Shown piece after piece: positions 1-5,622 of a stretch of 6,401 nucleotides of DNA. The notes beneath the pieces were generated by a model that was given only the letters and a program-made list of their open reading frames with translations, did no database searches and was not told where the DNA came from. The DNA comes from Clostridia bacterium (lineage in GTDB: Bacteria > Bacillota > Clostridia > Saccharofermentanales > Saccharofermentanaceae). Position 1 is the first letter of the stretch; every line of letters begins with the position of its first letter. The stretch covers positions 1 through 6,401 of the forward strand of contig JADGQQ010000142.1 in NCBI GenBank assembly GCA_017881645.1, in the 5' to 3' direction. Position numbers and translations under genes: made by a program.

Positions 1-646
1 CCGGCAGTGACATGCCCATTGCCTCGGTAATGCAATTCATTGTGTTGGCTGTATACATGCCGGAACAGCTTCCGCAGGTCGGGCAGCACGCCATTTCCAT
101 TTCCGCAAGATCTTCTGCGGACATTTTGCCTGCAGCGTAACTTCCGGATGCTTCGAACATATCCGACAGGCCGATTCTTTTCCCATGGAAATTTCCGGGA
201 AGCATCGGTCCGCCCGACACGAAGATCGCAGGGATATTAAGTCTTGCGGCTGCCATCAGCATGCCTGGAACAACCTTATCGCAGCTCGGGATGAAGACCA
301 CAGCATCCAGAGGATGCGCCATCAGTACAAGTTCGCAGGAATCCGCAATGACATCGCGGCTCACAAGTGAGTATTTCATGCCTACATGGTTCATCGCTGT
401 TCCGTCACAGACTCCGATCGCCGGAAATTCCAAAGGTACTCCGCCCGCAAGACGCACGCCGTCTTTGACGCACTGGGCAAGATCACGGAGATGCATATGG
501 CCGGGAATCAGTTCAGAGAACGAGTTAACCACACCGATCATCGGTCTCTTCAATTCCTCCGGAGTAAGTCCGAGAGAGTAGAAAAGAGAGCGGTGTGCAG
601 CGCGGCTGGGTTCTTGGGTCATTTGTCCGCTACGTTCGTTATACAT
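1..646 (-). CDS. ilvD: Dihydroxy-acid dehydratase, N-terminal 215 residues (cut by window edge)
   Basis: Cytoplasmic Fe-S dehydratase that converts 2,3-dihydroxy-3-methylvalerate and 2,3-dihydroxyisovalerate to the 2-oxo acids of isoleucine and valine synthesis. Reading from ATG at 646, the protein shows the IlvD/Edd family layout: a HRSL motif near residue 18, VVNSF (39-43), GHMHLRDL (49-56), CDGTAM (80-85), the CDKVVPGMLMA signature (122-132), SGGPM (144-148) and CPTCGSCSGMYTANTMNC (188-205). By family knowledge, D81, D123 and K124 are probable metal-site residues and C122 and C194 probable cluster ligands. The first cluster cysteine of the [2Fe-2S] plant/cyanobacterial type (PCNMH) is replaced by G49, as in the oxygen-labile E. 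coli-type enzyme. An AGGTGA ribosome site at 656-651 supports this start; a second in-frame ATG at 622 is less likely. It is the last visible gene of the operon. The sugar-acid dehydratase paralogues cannot be fully excluded from half a protein, but the context strongly favours IlvD. Confidence 0.93.
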   Translation of the reverse strand, partial: MYNERSGQMTQEPSRAAHRSLFYSLGLTPEELKRPMIGVVNSFSELIPGHMHLRDLAQCVKDGVRLAGGVPLEFPAIGVCDGTAMNHVGMKYSLVSRDVIADSCELVLMAHPLDAVVFIPSCDKVVPGMLMAAARLNIPAIFVSGGPMLPGNFHGKRIGLSDMFEASGSYAAGKMSAEDLAEMEMACCPTCGSCSGMYTANTMNCITEAMGMSLP

Positions 647-669
647 ACAGTCACCTGTGCGATCTTTCC

Positions 670-688
670 GTATGCCGTGCCGGCATAC
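670..688 (-). repeat. Perfect 8-bp inverted repeat with 3-nt spacer in the ilvD leader
   Basis: The plus strand reads GTATGCCG-TGC-CGGCATAC: two perfectly complementary 8-nt arms around a 3-nt centre, about 24 nt before the ilvD start. On the minus strand it directly follows a TTGACA hexamer (694-689), but no good -10 lies at the right distance. No T-run follows it, so it is not a standard terminator. It could be an operator, or an RNA hairpin for processing or stability between leuB and ilvD. The repeat is directly seen; any role is inference. Confidence 0.55.
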
Positions 689-749
689 TGTCAACGTTAT
701 GAAAAGAGAATTCGAAACATATCGTTTCTCTTATAGAATCTTCCCGTTG

Positions 750-764
750 GCCCCATTCCGGGGC
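750..764 (-). repeat. Short GC hairpin just after the leuB stop codon
   Basis: GCCCC and GGGGC arms of 5 bp flank a 5-nt loop, one base beyond the leuB TGA. No U-run follows on the minus strand, so it is at best a weak terminator or an RNA 3'-end or processing hairpin. It might lower ilvD expression relative to leuB. Confidence 0.3.
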
Positions 765-765
765 G

Positions 766-1869
766 TCAGACAATTGACAATATAACCTTCTGTGTCATCT
801 CACGAGTTCCGAGAACCGTACATTCTTCCGAATAGGCTATATCAATCGTGCGGTATCCTTCCGATAATACTTTGGATACGGCATTCTCGATTGCGTCCGC
901 TTCTTTCCGGAGACCCAGTGTCCAGCGGAGCATCATCGCAGCTGATAAAATCGTCGCCAGAGGATTCGCCTTGTTGAGTCCTGCGATATCGGGAGCCGAT
1001 CCATGTACGGGTTCGTACATGCCGGGCTTGCCGGGAGCTCCAAGGGAAGCGGAAGGCAGCATACCGATGGAACCGGTTATCATTCCGGCTTCATCCGACA
1101 GGATGTCACCAAATATATTGGACGTAATCATCACGTCAAAATCACTTGGACGGCGCACGAGCTGCATGGAAGCATTGTCCACGTACATGTACTCTACTTC
1201 GACCTCGGGATATTCCAGCGAAACGCGGCCCACAACTTCTCTCCAAAGTCTGGAAGTCTCCAGAATGTTGGCTTTGTCGATGCAGAATACTTTCTTCTTG
1301 CGTCCCATGGCCAGTTCGAACCCGACGCGGGCGATACGCTCTATTTCGAGCACGCTGTAGCTCTCCGTATCGTAGGCTTCCTGTCCCATATCCTGTCCGT
1401 CCGGCGATTTCCCGCCGTCTCTTCTGCCGCGTTCACCAAAATAAATACCGCCGGTGAGTTCGCGAACGATCATGATATCGATTCCGTCTGCCACGTATTT
1501 ATCTTTTAACGGACAAGCCTGAGATAATTCCTTATGCAGAACGGCCGGACGAAGGTTGGCATAAAGGCCAAGACCCGCACGAAGTCCGAGCAGCGCCTGT
1601 TCAGGTCTCTGTTTCCCCGGAAGGCTGTCCCATTTCGGACCGCCGACCGCGCCGAGCAATACGGCATCACTTTTCTTGCATGCGGCTAATGTGGACGCAG
1701 GAAGCGTCTCTCCGGTTGCATCAATGGCACTTCCGCCGGCAAGCAGCTCCTCGAAATGAAATGAGTGCCCGTATTTCTGCGCAATCACCTGCAGAACCTC
1801 ACAGGTTCCATTGGTTACCTCTGGTCCGATGCCGTCGCCCGGAATGACCGCGATGTTAAATGATCCCAT
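766..1869 (-). CDS. leuB: 3-isopropylmalate dehydrogenase
   Basis: Cytoplasmic NAD-dependent oxidative decarboxylase that turns 3-isopropylmalate into 4-methyl-2-oxovalerate for leucine. In citramalate-using bacteria it also converts 3-methylmalate to 2-oxobutyrate for isoleucine. The 367-residue protein is of normal family length. Visible motifs are GDGIGPEV (11-18), GAVGGPKWD (73-81), the substrate-binding LRAGLGLYANLRPA stretch (96-109, with R97 and R107), R136, catalytic Y143 in GGIYFGE, catalytic K199 in DKAN, D231 in VDN, and metal-binding D255 and D259 in FGDILSDEAG. HGSAPDIAG (289-297) carries the Asp (D294) typical of NAD rather than NADP use. A TTG seven codons upstream (1890) extends the frame, but a strong AGGAGG lies between it and the ATG at 1869, so the ATG is chosen. 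leuB lies 88 nt after leuD and 119 nt before ilvD, all on the same strand. Confidence 0.97.
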   Translation of the reverse strand: MGSFNIAVIPGDGIGPEVTNGTCEVLQVIAQKYGHSFHFEELLAGGSAIDATGETLPASTLAACKKSDAVLLGAVGGPKWDSLPGKQRPEQALLGLRAGLGLYANLRPAVLHKELSQACPLKDKYVADGIDIMIVRELTGGIYFGERGRRDGGKSPDGQDMGQEAYDTESYSVLEIERIARVGFELAMGRKKKVFCIDKANILETSRLWREVVGRVSLEYPEVEVEYMYVDNASMQLVRRPSDFDVMITSNIFGDILSDEAGMITGSIGMLPSASLGAPGKPGMYEPVHGSAPDIAGLNKANPLATILSAAMMLRWTLGLRKEADAIENAVSKVLSEGYRTIDIAYSEECTVLGTREMTQKVILSIV

Positions 1870-1878
1870 TTTTATATT

Positions 1879-1884
1879 CCTCCT
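1879..1884 (-). promoter_or_regulatory. leuB ribosome binding site
   Basis: A perfect AGGAGG on the minus strand lies 9 nt before the ATG at 1869. It falls inside the longer TTG-started frame, which is why the shorter start is preferred. Confidence 0.85.
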
Positions 1885-1888
1885 GCGC

Positions 1889-1907
1889 AAATCGTGCTGG
1901 ACGATTT
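1889..1907 (-). repeat. 7-bp hairpin just upstream of the leuB ribosome site
   Basis: On the minus strand AAATCGT-CCAGC-ACGATTT forms a perfect 7-bp stem with a 5-nt loop, ending 4 nt before the AGGAGG of leuB. There is no following U-run. If the internal promoter at 1950-1921 is real, this hairpin would sit close to the 5' end of that transcript, where such stems can protect mRNA. It could also be a cleavage or stability element in the full-length operon mRNA. The function is inferred. Confidence 0.4.
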
Positions 1908-1920
1908 TACGTGTTCATCT

Positions 1921-1950
1921 ATTATATGATTTTTGTATGTTTCAAAGCAA
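1921..1950 (-). promoter_or_regulatory. Candidate internal promoter for leuB-ilvD
   Basis: A perfect TATAAT (1926-1921) occurs on the minus strand in the AT-rich leuD-leuB spacer, with TTGCTT (1950-1945) 18 nt upstream as a weak -35 (3 of 6 matches). A transcript would start near 1914 and reach the leuB ribosome site after about 30 nt. AT-rich spacers give chance TATAAT matches, so confidence is modest. Confidence 0.33.
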
Positions 1951-1957
1951 GTACAGG

Positions 1958-2443
1958 TTATTTTTTAGCAATATAGCCGACAAGACCGTCCGCTGCGATG
2001 ATTTTCTGAATGAATGCAGGAAACGGTTTGGCTGTGAAATTTTCCCCGGATGTAATGTCATGTATGATACCGGTTGCGAAATCAATCTCCACTTCATCCC
2101 CGTCCGCGATACCCTCAGATGCTTCCGTCGATTCCATAATCGGCAGTCCCATATTGATCGCGTTTCTGTAAAATATCCGGGCAAATGACGGTGCGATGAC
2201 ACACGAGATGCCGCTGGCCTTGATGGCGATCGGGGCGTGTTCACGTGAAGAACCGCATCCGAAGTTCTGTCCGCCGACGATGATATCACCGGGCTGTACG
2301 CGGTTGACGAACGACATATCGATGTCTTCCATGCAATGTTTTGCGAGTTCTTTCGGATCAGCCGTATTGAGGTAACGGGCCGGAATGATAACATCCGTAT
2401 CGACGTTAGCTCCGTATTTGAATACTTTTCCTTTTGCGTTCAT
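1958..2443 (-). CDS. leuD: 3-isopropylmalate dehydratase, small subunit
   Basis: Small swivel-domain subunit of isopropylmalate isomerase. It pairs with LeuC to isomerise 2-isopropylmalate to 3-isopropylmalate, and in this operon probably also (R)-citramalate through citraconate to 3-methylmalate. The protein has 161 residues, the short LeuD form that goes with the short LeuC class. Visible motifs are VDTDVIIPARYL (14-25), the substrate-loop region YLNTADP (24-30), GGQNFGCGSSREHAP (57-71) and APSFARIFYRNAINMGLP (84-101). The open frame continues upstream to 2698, but that extension overlaps leuC and has no LeuD similarity. ATG at 2443 has an AAGGAGA ribosome site just before it and gives the expected N-terminus. 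leuD lies 19 nt after leuC, so the two subunits are tightly linked and probably co-translated in similar amounts. Confidence 0.96.
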   Translation of the reverse strand: MNAKGKVFKYGANVDTDVIIPARYLNTADPKELAKHCMEDIDMSFVNRVQPGDIIVGGQNFGCGSSREHAPIAIKASGISCVIAPSFARIFYRNAINMGLPIMESTEASEGIADGDEVEIDFATGIIHDITSGENFTAKPFPAFIQKIIAADGLVGYIAKK

Positions 2444-2450
2444 ATATGTA

Positions 2451-2456
2451 TCTCCT
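2451..2456 (-). promoter_or_regulatory. leuD ribosome binding site
   Basis: AGGAGA lies 7 nt before the ATG at 2443. It fixes the leuD start against the longer frame that runs back into leuC. Confidence 0.8.
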
Positions 2457-2462
2457 TCTTTC

Positions 2463-3752
2463 TTACTTTTTTTCAATTTCTTCCGGACTTGCGATGCGTC
2501 CGAAAATCGCCGAAGCAACGGCCACCGGAACACTTGAGAGGTATACTTCGGATTCCGGATGACCCATGCGTCCGACAAAGTTGCGGTTGGTCGTAGAGAC
2601 GCAGCGCTCACCCTTCGCCAGAATGCCCATATGTCCGCCGAGGCAGGGTCCGCAGGTTGCTGCCGAAACAACGCAGTTGGCGTCTGCAAATACTTCAAGA
2701 AGGCCTTCTTTGAGGGCTTCTTTCCAGACGCGCTGGGAACCGGGAAGAATGATGCAGCGAATACCCTTTTTCACTTTCTGGCCTTTGAAAAGAGCCGCAG
2801 CGGTCCGCAGGTCTTCCAGACGGCCGTTTGTGCAGGAACCGATAACAACCTGGTCAATGGTAACTTCGTCAAAAGTCCCGACTGTCTTCGTGTTTTCCGG
2901 AAGATGCGGGAATGATACGGTCATCGGAACTTCCGCAAGATCAATCTCGATCGTTCTTGCGTATACGGCGTCCGCATCAGCGGATATGACCGTAAAGTCC
3001 TTGTTGGCCAGACGCTCCGGTGCAAACTGCGCGAGATAATCCATTGTCTTCTGGTCTACTGGGAAAATTCCATTCTTACCGCCGGCTTCGATCGCCATGT
3101 TGCAGATTGTCAGACGATCCGCCATGGTGAGCGTTTCCACACCGGGGCCGGCGAATTCCATGGACTCGTAAAGAGCTCCGTCGACGCCGATCATTCCGAT
3201 GATATAGAGGATCAGATCCTTGCTCGTGATGTTCTTCTTCAGTGTTCCTTTCAGAACAAACAAAATGGCTTCCGGCACCCGGAACCAGGTCTGTCCTGTA
3301 GCCATGGCGCATGCGAGATCCGTGGATCCGACGCCTGTGGCAAAAGCTCCGAGGGCTCCATAGGTGCAGGTGTGTGAATCTGCACCGATGATAGCGTCGC
3401 CGGGAGCTACAAGACCGTTTTCCGGAAGGATAACGTGCTCAACACCCATTTGCGGATCGCCGATTTCATAATAGTGCGTCAGCCCCTGCGCTTTGGCAAA
3501 TTCCCTGATTTTCTTGCAGTTATCGGCTGACTTAATGTCCTTGTTCGGTGTAAAGTGATCCGGAACAAGTGCGACTTTGTTCCTGTCGAATACACCGCAT
3601 GCGCATGTCGTCGCAAAGACATCAATGGCCGGCGGAGTGGTCACATCGTTGCCGAGGACCAGATCCAGCTTGGCCTCAATCAGCTGTCCCGGCTCAACGA
3701 AATCGAGTCCGGCGTGCTTGGCCAGTATTTTTTGTGTCATTGTCATTCCCAT
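2463..3752 (-). CDS. leuC: 3-isopropylmalate dehydratase, large subunit
   Basis: Catalytic [4Fe-4S] subunit of isopropylmalate isomerase, aconitase superfamily, working with LeuD in the cytoplasm. Its 429 residues place it in the shorter LeuC class, found in many clostridia and archaea and related to the homoaconitase large subunit, rather than the ~466-residue E. coli form. Visible motifs are PDHFTPNKDIKSA (64-76), GVEHVILPENGLVAPGD (103-119), GADSHTCTYGALGAFATGVG (123-142), GSCTNGR with cluster Cys C307, and ATCGPCLGG with cluster Cys C367 and C370. All three cluster cysteines are present. The N-terminus MGMTMTQKILAKHAG is typical of the family, and AGGAGG 7 nt upstream (3765-3760) supports ATG 3752. 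It follows cimA by 72 nt. Whether the pair prefers isopropylmalate or citramalate cannot be read from sequence alone. Confidence 0.97.
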   Translation of the reverse strand: MGMTMTQKILAKHAGLDFVEPGQLIEAKLDLVLGNDVTTPPAIDVFATTCACGVFDRNKVALVPDHFTPNKDIKSADNCKKIREFAKAQGLTHYYEIGDPQMGVEHVILPENGLVAPGDAIIGADSHTCTYGALGAFATGVGSTDLACAMATGQTWFRVPEAILFVLKGTLKKNITSKDLILYIIGMIGVDGALYESMEFAGPGVETLTMADRLTICNMAIEAGGKNGIFPVDQKTMDYLAQFAPERLANKDFTVISADADAVYARTIEIDLAEVPMTVSFPHLPENTKTVGTFDEVTIDQVVIGSCTNGRLEDLRTAAALFKGQKVKKGIRCIILPGSQRVWKEALKEGLLEVFADANCVVSAATCGPCLGGHMGILAKGERCVSTTNRNFVGRMGHPESEVYLSSVPVAVASAIFGRIASPEEIEKK

Positions 3753-3824
3753 AGTATTGCCTCCTTTTTATGTGGACCATTCGTGTTCGTTTGGGTGATA
3801 GGGTGAAAATATTCGAATTGCGTA

Positions 3825-5426
3825 TCAAGTACTTTGGAGTCGGGCCAGCATCAGCGGATATTCCAGTGAATCTACGAGAGCCTGATACGATGCGGCAATA
3901 ATATCGGTTGATACCCCCACAGTTCGCCATGTGCGGATTCCATCGGTCGTTTCAATCAGCACGCGGACCCGGGACGCCGTTGCGTGATGGTTCAGAACAC
4001 GGACCTTAAAGTCGGAAAGCCGGGTTTTCTTGAGTTCGGGATAGAAGACTTCCATGGCTTTCCGGAGCGCCTTATCCATTGCATTAACGGGACCGTCTCC
4101 CTCTTCCGCTGTTATTTCAGCCTTACCGTCCACATGAATCTTAATGAAGGACGAAGCTGACATTTCGCCCTGGTGAGGATGTTCCGAGTTCACGGTAATT
4201 CGCTCCAGATCGAAGAACGGTTTATAAAGGCCGAGTTCGCGGCACACAAGAAGTTCCTGCGACGCTTCTGCGCCTTCAAAACTGTACCCGTCATGTTCCA
4301 TTTGCTTCACGAGTCCAAGAACCTGCTCCACTTCGGGGGAAGCTTTGTCAAAGTCCGGTCGGATTTTGTGAATCAGTTCCAGAATCGCGGCTTTCCCGGC
4401 AATTTCTGATACAAGAAGCCGTCTGGAATTGCCGACGGATTCCGGTGGGATGTGTTCAAAAGTCTTCGTATTCTTTTTGATCGCGTCCACGTGCATGCCT
4501 GCTTTGTGAGCGAAGGCGGAAACGCCGACAAAAGGAGCGTTCCCCGAAAGACTTACGTTTTCAATGTCAGCAATCTTCCGTGCAATGGTAGTCAGCATCG
4601 GCATACGATCCTCCGGAATACACCGGATGCCGTATTTAAGCTGCAGATTCGGAATAATCGTGGATAGATTTGTATTTCCGCATCTCTCCCCGATCCCGTT
4701 AAATGTACCCTGTACATGACCGGCGCCGGCCAGAACGGCGGCAAGCGTATTGGAAACGGCTACACCCGAATCATTATGACAGTGGATTCCCACTTTGCAG
4801 ATGTCAGAATCCAACCAGCTTACAGCTTCCGCAACGCGGCGTCCCACGGTCTCCGGCATCGTAGCTCCGTTGGTATCGCAAAGACACACGCAGGACGCTC
4901 CTGCCGCCTGTGCGGCCGTCAGACAGGCACGTGCGTATCCGTCGTTATCCTGTACCGCTTCAAAATAGTGTTCCGCGTCAAAGATCACTTCGATTCCGCG
5001 TGACACAAAATATGAAATCGTGTCGGCAATCATCGTAATATTCTCATCCGGCGTCACCCGGAGAATTTCCTGAACTTCAAATTCCCAAACCTTCCCGAAA
5101 ATCACGACCGTTTTTGTGCCGGCAGAAAGCAGCGACTGAATCTGCGCGTCTTCATCACATGATTTATCTTTCCGCTTGGTACTGCCGAAAGCACAGAGCG
5201 TTGTCGAGGTATTCTTCCTCTGAATAAAGGTGCTAAAAAATTCCCGGTCTTTGGGATTGCTGCCGGGATTTCCCGCCTCAACATATTTGACCCCAATATC
5301 CGATAACGCCCCGAGAACGGCAAATTTATCGTTCACGGAGAAGGAAATTCCTTCAGCCTGCGCACCGTCCCGCAAAGTCGTGTCAAGAATATCTACAAAA
5401 GCCGGCATTTTTGACAAATCATCCAT
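3825..5426 (-). CDS. cimA: (R)-citramalate synthase
   Basis: Condenses pyruvate with acetyl-CoA to (R)-citramalate, the entry step of threonine-independent isoleucine synthesis. It is a 533-residue DRE-TIM metallolyase. Visible motifs are DTTLRDGAQ (15-23), VEAGNPGSNPKD (49-60), FDAEHYFEA (149-157), CDTNG (183-187), metal-binding HCHND (215-219), NGIGERCGNTN (243-253) and HKAGMHVDAI (307-316). A linker region follows, then a C-terminal LeuA-type regulatory domain (about 395-533), usually the site of end-product inhibition. EAGNPGSNPKD and the long tail separate this CimA type from LeuA, NifV and homocitrate synthases. ATG 5426 is chosen over ATG 5435 because AAAGGA (5441-5436) lies 9 nt before the former but directly abuts the latter. 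It leads the operon, with leuC 72 nt downstream. An enzyme accepting other oxo acids is possible but less likely. Confidence 0.93.
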   Translation of the reverse strand: MDDLSKMPAFVDILDTTLRDGAQAEGISFSVNDKFAVLGALSDIGVKYVEAGNPGSNPKDREFFSTFIQRKNTSTTLCAFGSTKRKDKSCDEDAQIQSLLSAGTKTVVIFGKVWEFEVQEILRVTPDENITMIADTISYFVSRGIEVIFDAEHYFEAVQDNDGYARACLTAAQAAGASCVCLCDTNGATMPETVGRRVAEAVSWLDSDICKVGIHCHNDSGVAVSNTLAAVLAGAGHVQGTFNGIGERCGNTNLSTIIPNLQLKYGIRCIPEDRMPMLTTIARKIADIENVSLSGNAPFVGVSAFAHKAGMHVDAIKKNTKTFEHIPPESVGNSRRLLVSEIAGKAAILELIHKIRPDFDKASPEVEQVLGLVKQMEHDGYSFEGAEASQELLVCRELGLYKPFFDLERITVNSEHPHQGEMSASSFIKIHVDGKAEITAEEGDGPVNAMDKALRKAMEVFYPELKKTRLSDFKVRVLNHHATASRVRVLIETTDGIRTWRTVGVSTDIIAASYQALVDSLEYPLMLARLQST

Positions 5427-5478
5427 GTGGGTCATTCCTTTCTGTAAAATTCATCCGGTAAGGAAGGCCATTACGCAT
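5419..5478 (-). CDS. Possible 19-codon upstream ORF overlapping the cimA start
   Basis: In the cimA leader an ATG at 5478, preceded in frame by GTG at 5481, opens a 19-codon frame. It stops with a TGA at 5421-5419, inside the first codons of cimA but in another frame. AAGGGAGG (5501-5494) is a strong ribosome-site-like sequence 12 nt before the GTG, a rather long spacing. The peptide starts MRNGLPYR and contains a single Leu and no Ile or Val, so it is not a classical amino-acid attenuator peptide. It may couple translation into cimA, or be chance. No similarity to a known peptide is recognised. Confidence 0.17.
   Translation of the reverse strand: MRNGLPYRMNFTERNDPHG
5436..5441 (-). promoter_or_regulatory. 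cimA ribosome binding site
   Basis: AAAGGA ends immediately before the ATG at 5435 and 9 nt before the ATG at 5426. Only the second spacing allows normal initiation, so this site decides the cimA start. Confidence 0.65.
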
Positions 5479-5501
5479 CACTTGTCTGCCGAACCTCCCT
5501 T
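5460..5501 (-). other. Possible stem-loop in the cimA leader RNA
   Basis: AAGGGAGG (5501-5494) can pair with CCTTCCTT (5467-5460) over 8 bp, including one G-U pair, around a 26-nt loop. The TTCCTT part (5465-5460) is also complementary to AAGGAA at 5440-5435, which covers the cimA ribosome site, so two mutually exclusive pairings are possible. No U-run follows the first stem. The complementarity is directly seen; a regulatory switch is inference. Confidence 0.25.
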
Positions 5502-5505
5502 GGTC

Positions 5506-5520
5506 GTTACGAATTGTAAC
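5506..5520. repeat. Inverted repeat over the cimA -10 element
   Basis: GTTAC-GAATT-GTAAC on the plus strand has two perfect 5-nt arms with a 5-nt centre. It overlaps the TACAAT -10 (5518-5513) and the predicted transcription start of the cimA promoter. This is a plausible operator position, but short arms like this are common by chance. Confidence 0.3.
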
Positions 5521-5539
5521 TTAAGAATACTTGTGTCAA
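5513..5539 (-). promoter_or_regulatory. Promoter of the cimA-leuCDB-ilvD operon
   Basis: On the minus strand a perfect TTGACA (5539-5534) is followed after 15 nt by TACAAT (5518-5513, 5 of 6 matches to TATAAT). The spacer is shorter than the usual 16-18 nt, which may weaken it or make it activator-dependent. Transcription would start near 5506 and leave a leader of about 80 nt before cimA, too short for a T-box riboswitch. Confidence 0.6.
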
Positions 5540-5553
5540 TACAAACGCACAAG
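5530..5553. repeat. Inverted repeat across the cimA -35 region
   Basis: CTTGTG (5530-5535) and CACAAG (5548-5553) are perfect 6-nt inverted arms 12 nt apart, giving half-site centres 18 nt apart. They overlap and extend upstream of the TTGACA of the cimA promoter. The geometry could suit a dimeric regulator, but no known operator is recognised. Confidence 0.3.
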
Positions 5554-5584
5554 GACATGAGCTCAATATTTTCTTAATGATTTC

Positions 5585-5593
5585 TGCTATAAT
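5585..5593 (+). promoter_or_regulatory. Extended -10 promoter of the ABC-F gene
   Basis: TGC-TATAAT is a perfect -10 hexamer (5588-5593) with the TGn extension that can substitute for a poor -35. No convincing -35 is visible 16-18 nt upstream. The start would be near 5600, leaving a leader of roughly 23 nt with GGAGG at 5613-5617. Such a short leader leaves no room for the attenuator found before many antibiotic-resistance ABC-F genes. Confidence 0.6.
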
Positions 5594-5622
5594 AATCCCC
5601 GAAACCCAAATTGGAGGATCAA

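Noticed and set aside
750..764. Rho-independent terminator after leuB
   Set aside because: The stem is only 5 bp and no T-run follows on the minus strand, so ilvD is likely still read through.
848..1509. Long plus-strand open frames (168-170 residues) opposite leuB
   Set aside because: They lie wholly antisense to a clear, motif-complete LeuB, show no recognisable domain, and lack ribosome sites. They are frame shadows of the codon use of leuB.
2467..2473. Seven-base T tract at the end of leuC as a slippage or phase-variation site
   Set aside because: It encodes the final lysines next to the stop codon, where frameshifting would barely change the protein, and such tracts are common.
2444..2698. 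N-terminal extension of LeuD to a 246-residue protein
   Set aside because: The extra part overlaps the 3' end of leuC in another frame, resembles no LeuD, and a good ribosome site precedes ATG 2443.
5436..5450. CodY-like box (AATTTT...GAAA) just upstream of cimA
   Set aside because: I count about 6 mismatches to the 15-nt consensus AATTTTCWGAAAATT, too many for a credible site.
5427..5506. T-box riboswitch or leader-peptide attenuator before the operon
   Set aside because: The leader is only about 80 nt, lacks the conserved T-box sequence, has no terminator with a U-run, and the small ORF has no run of Ile, Leu or Val codons.
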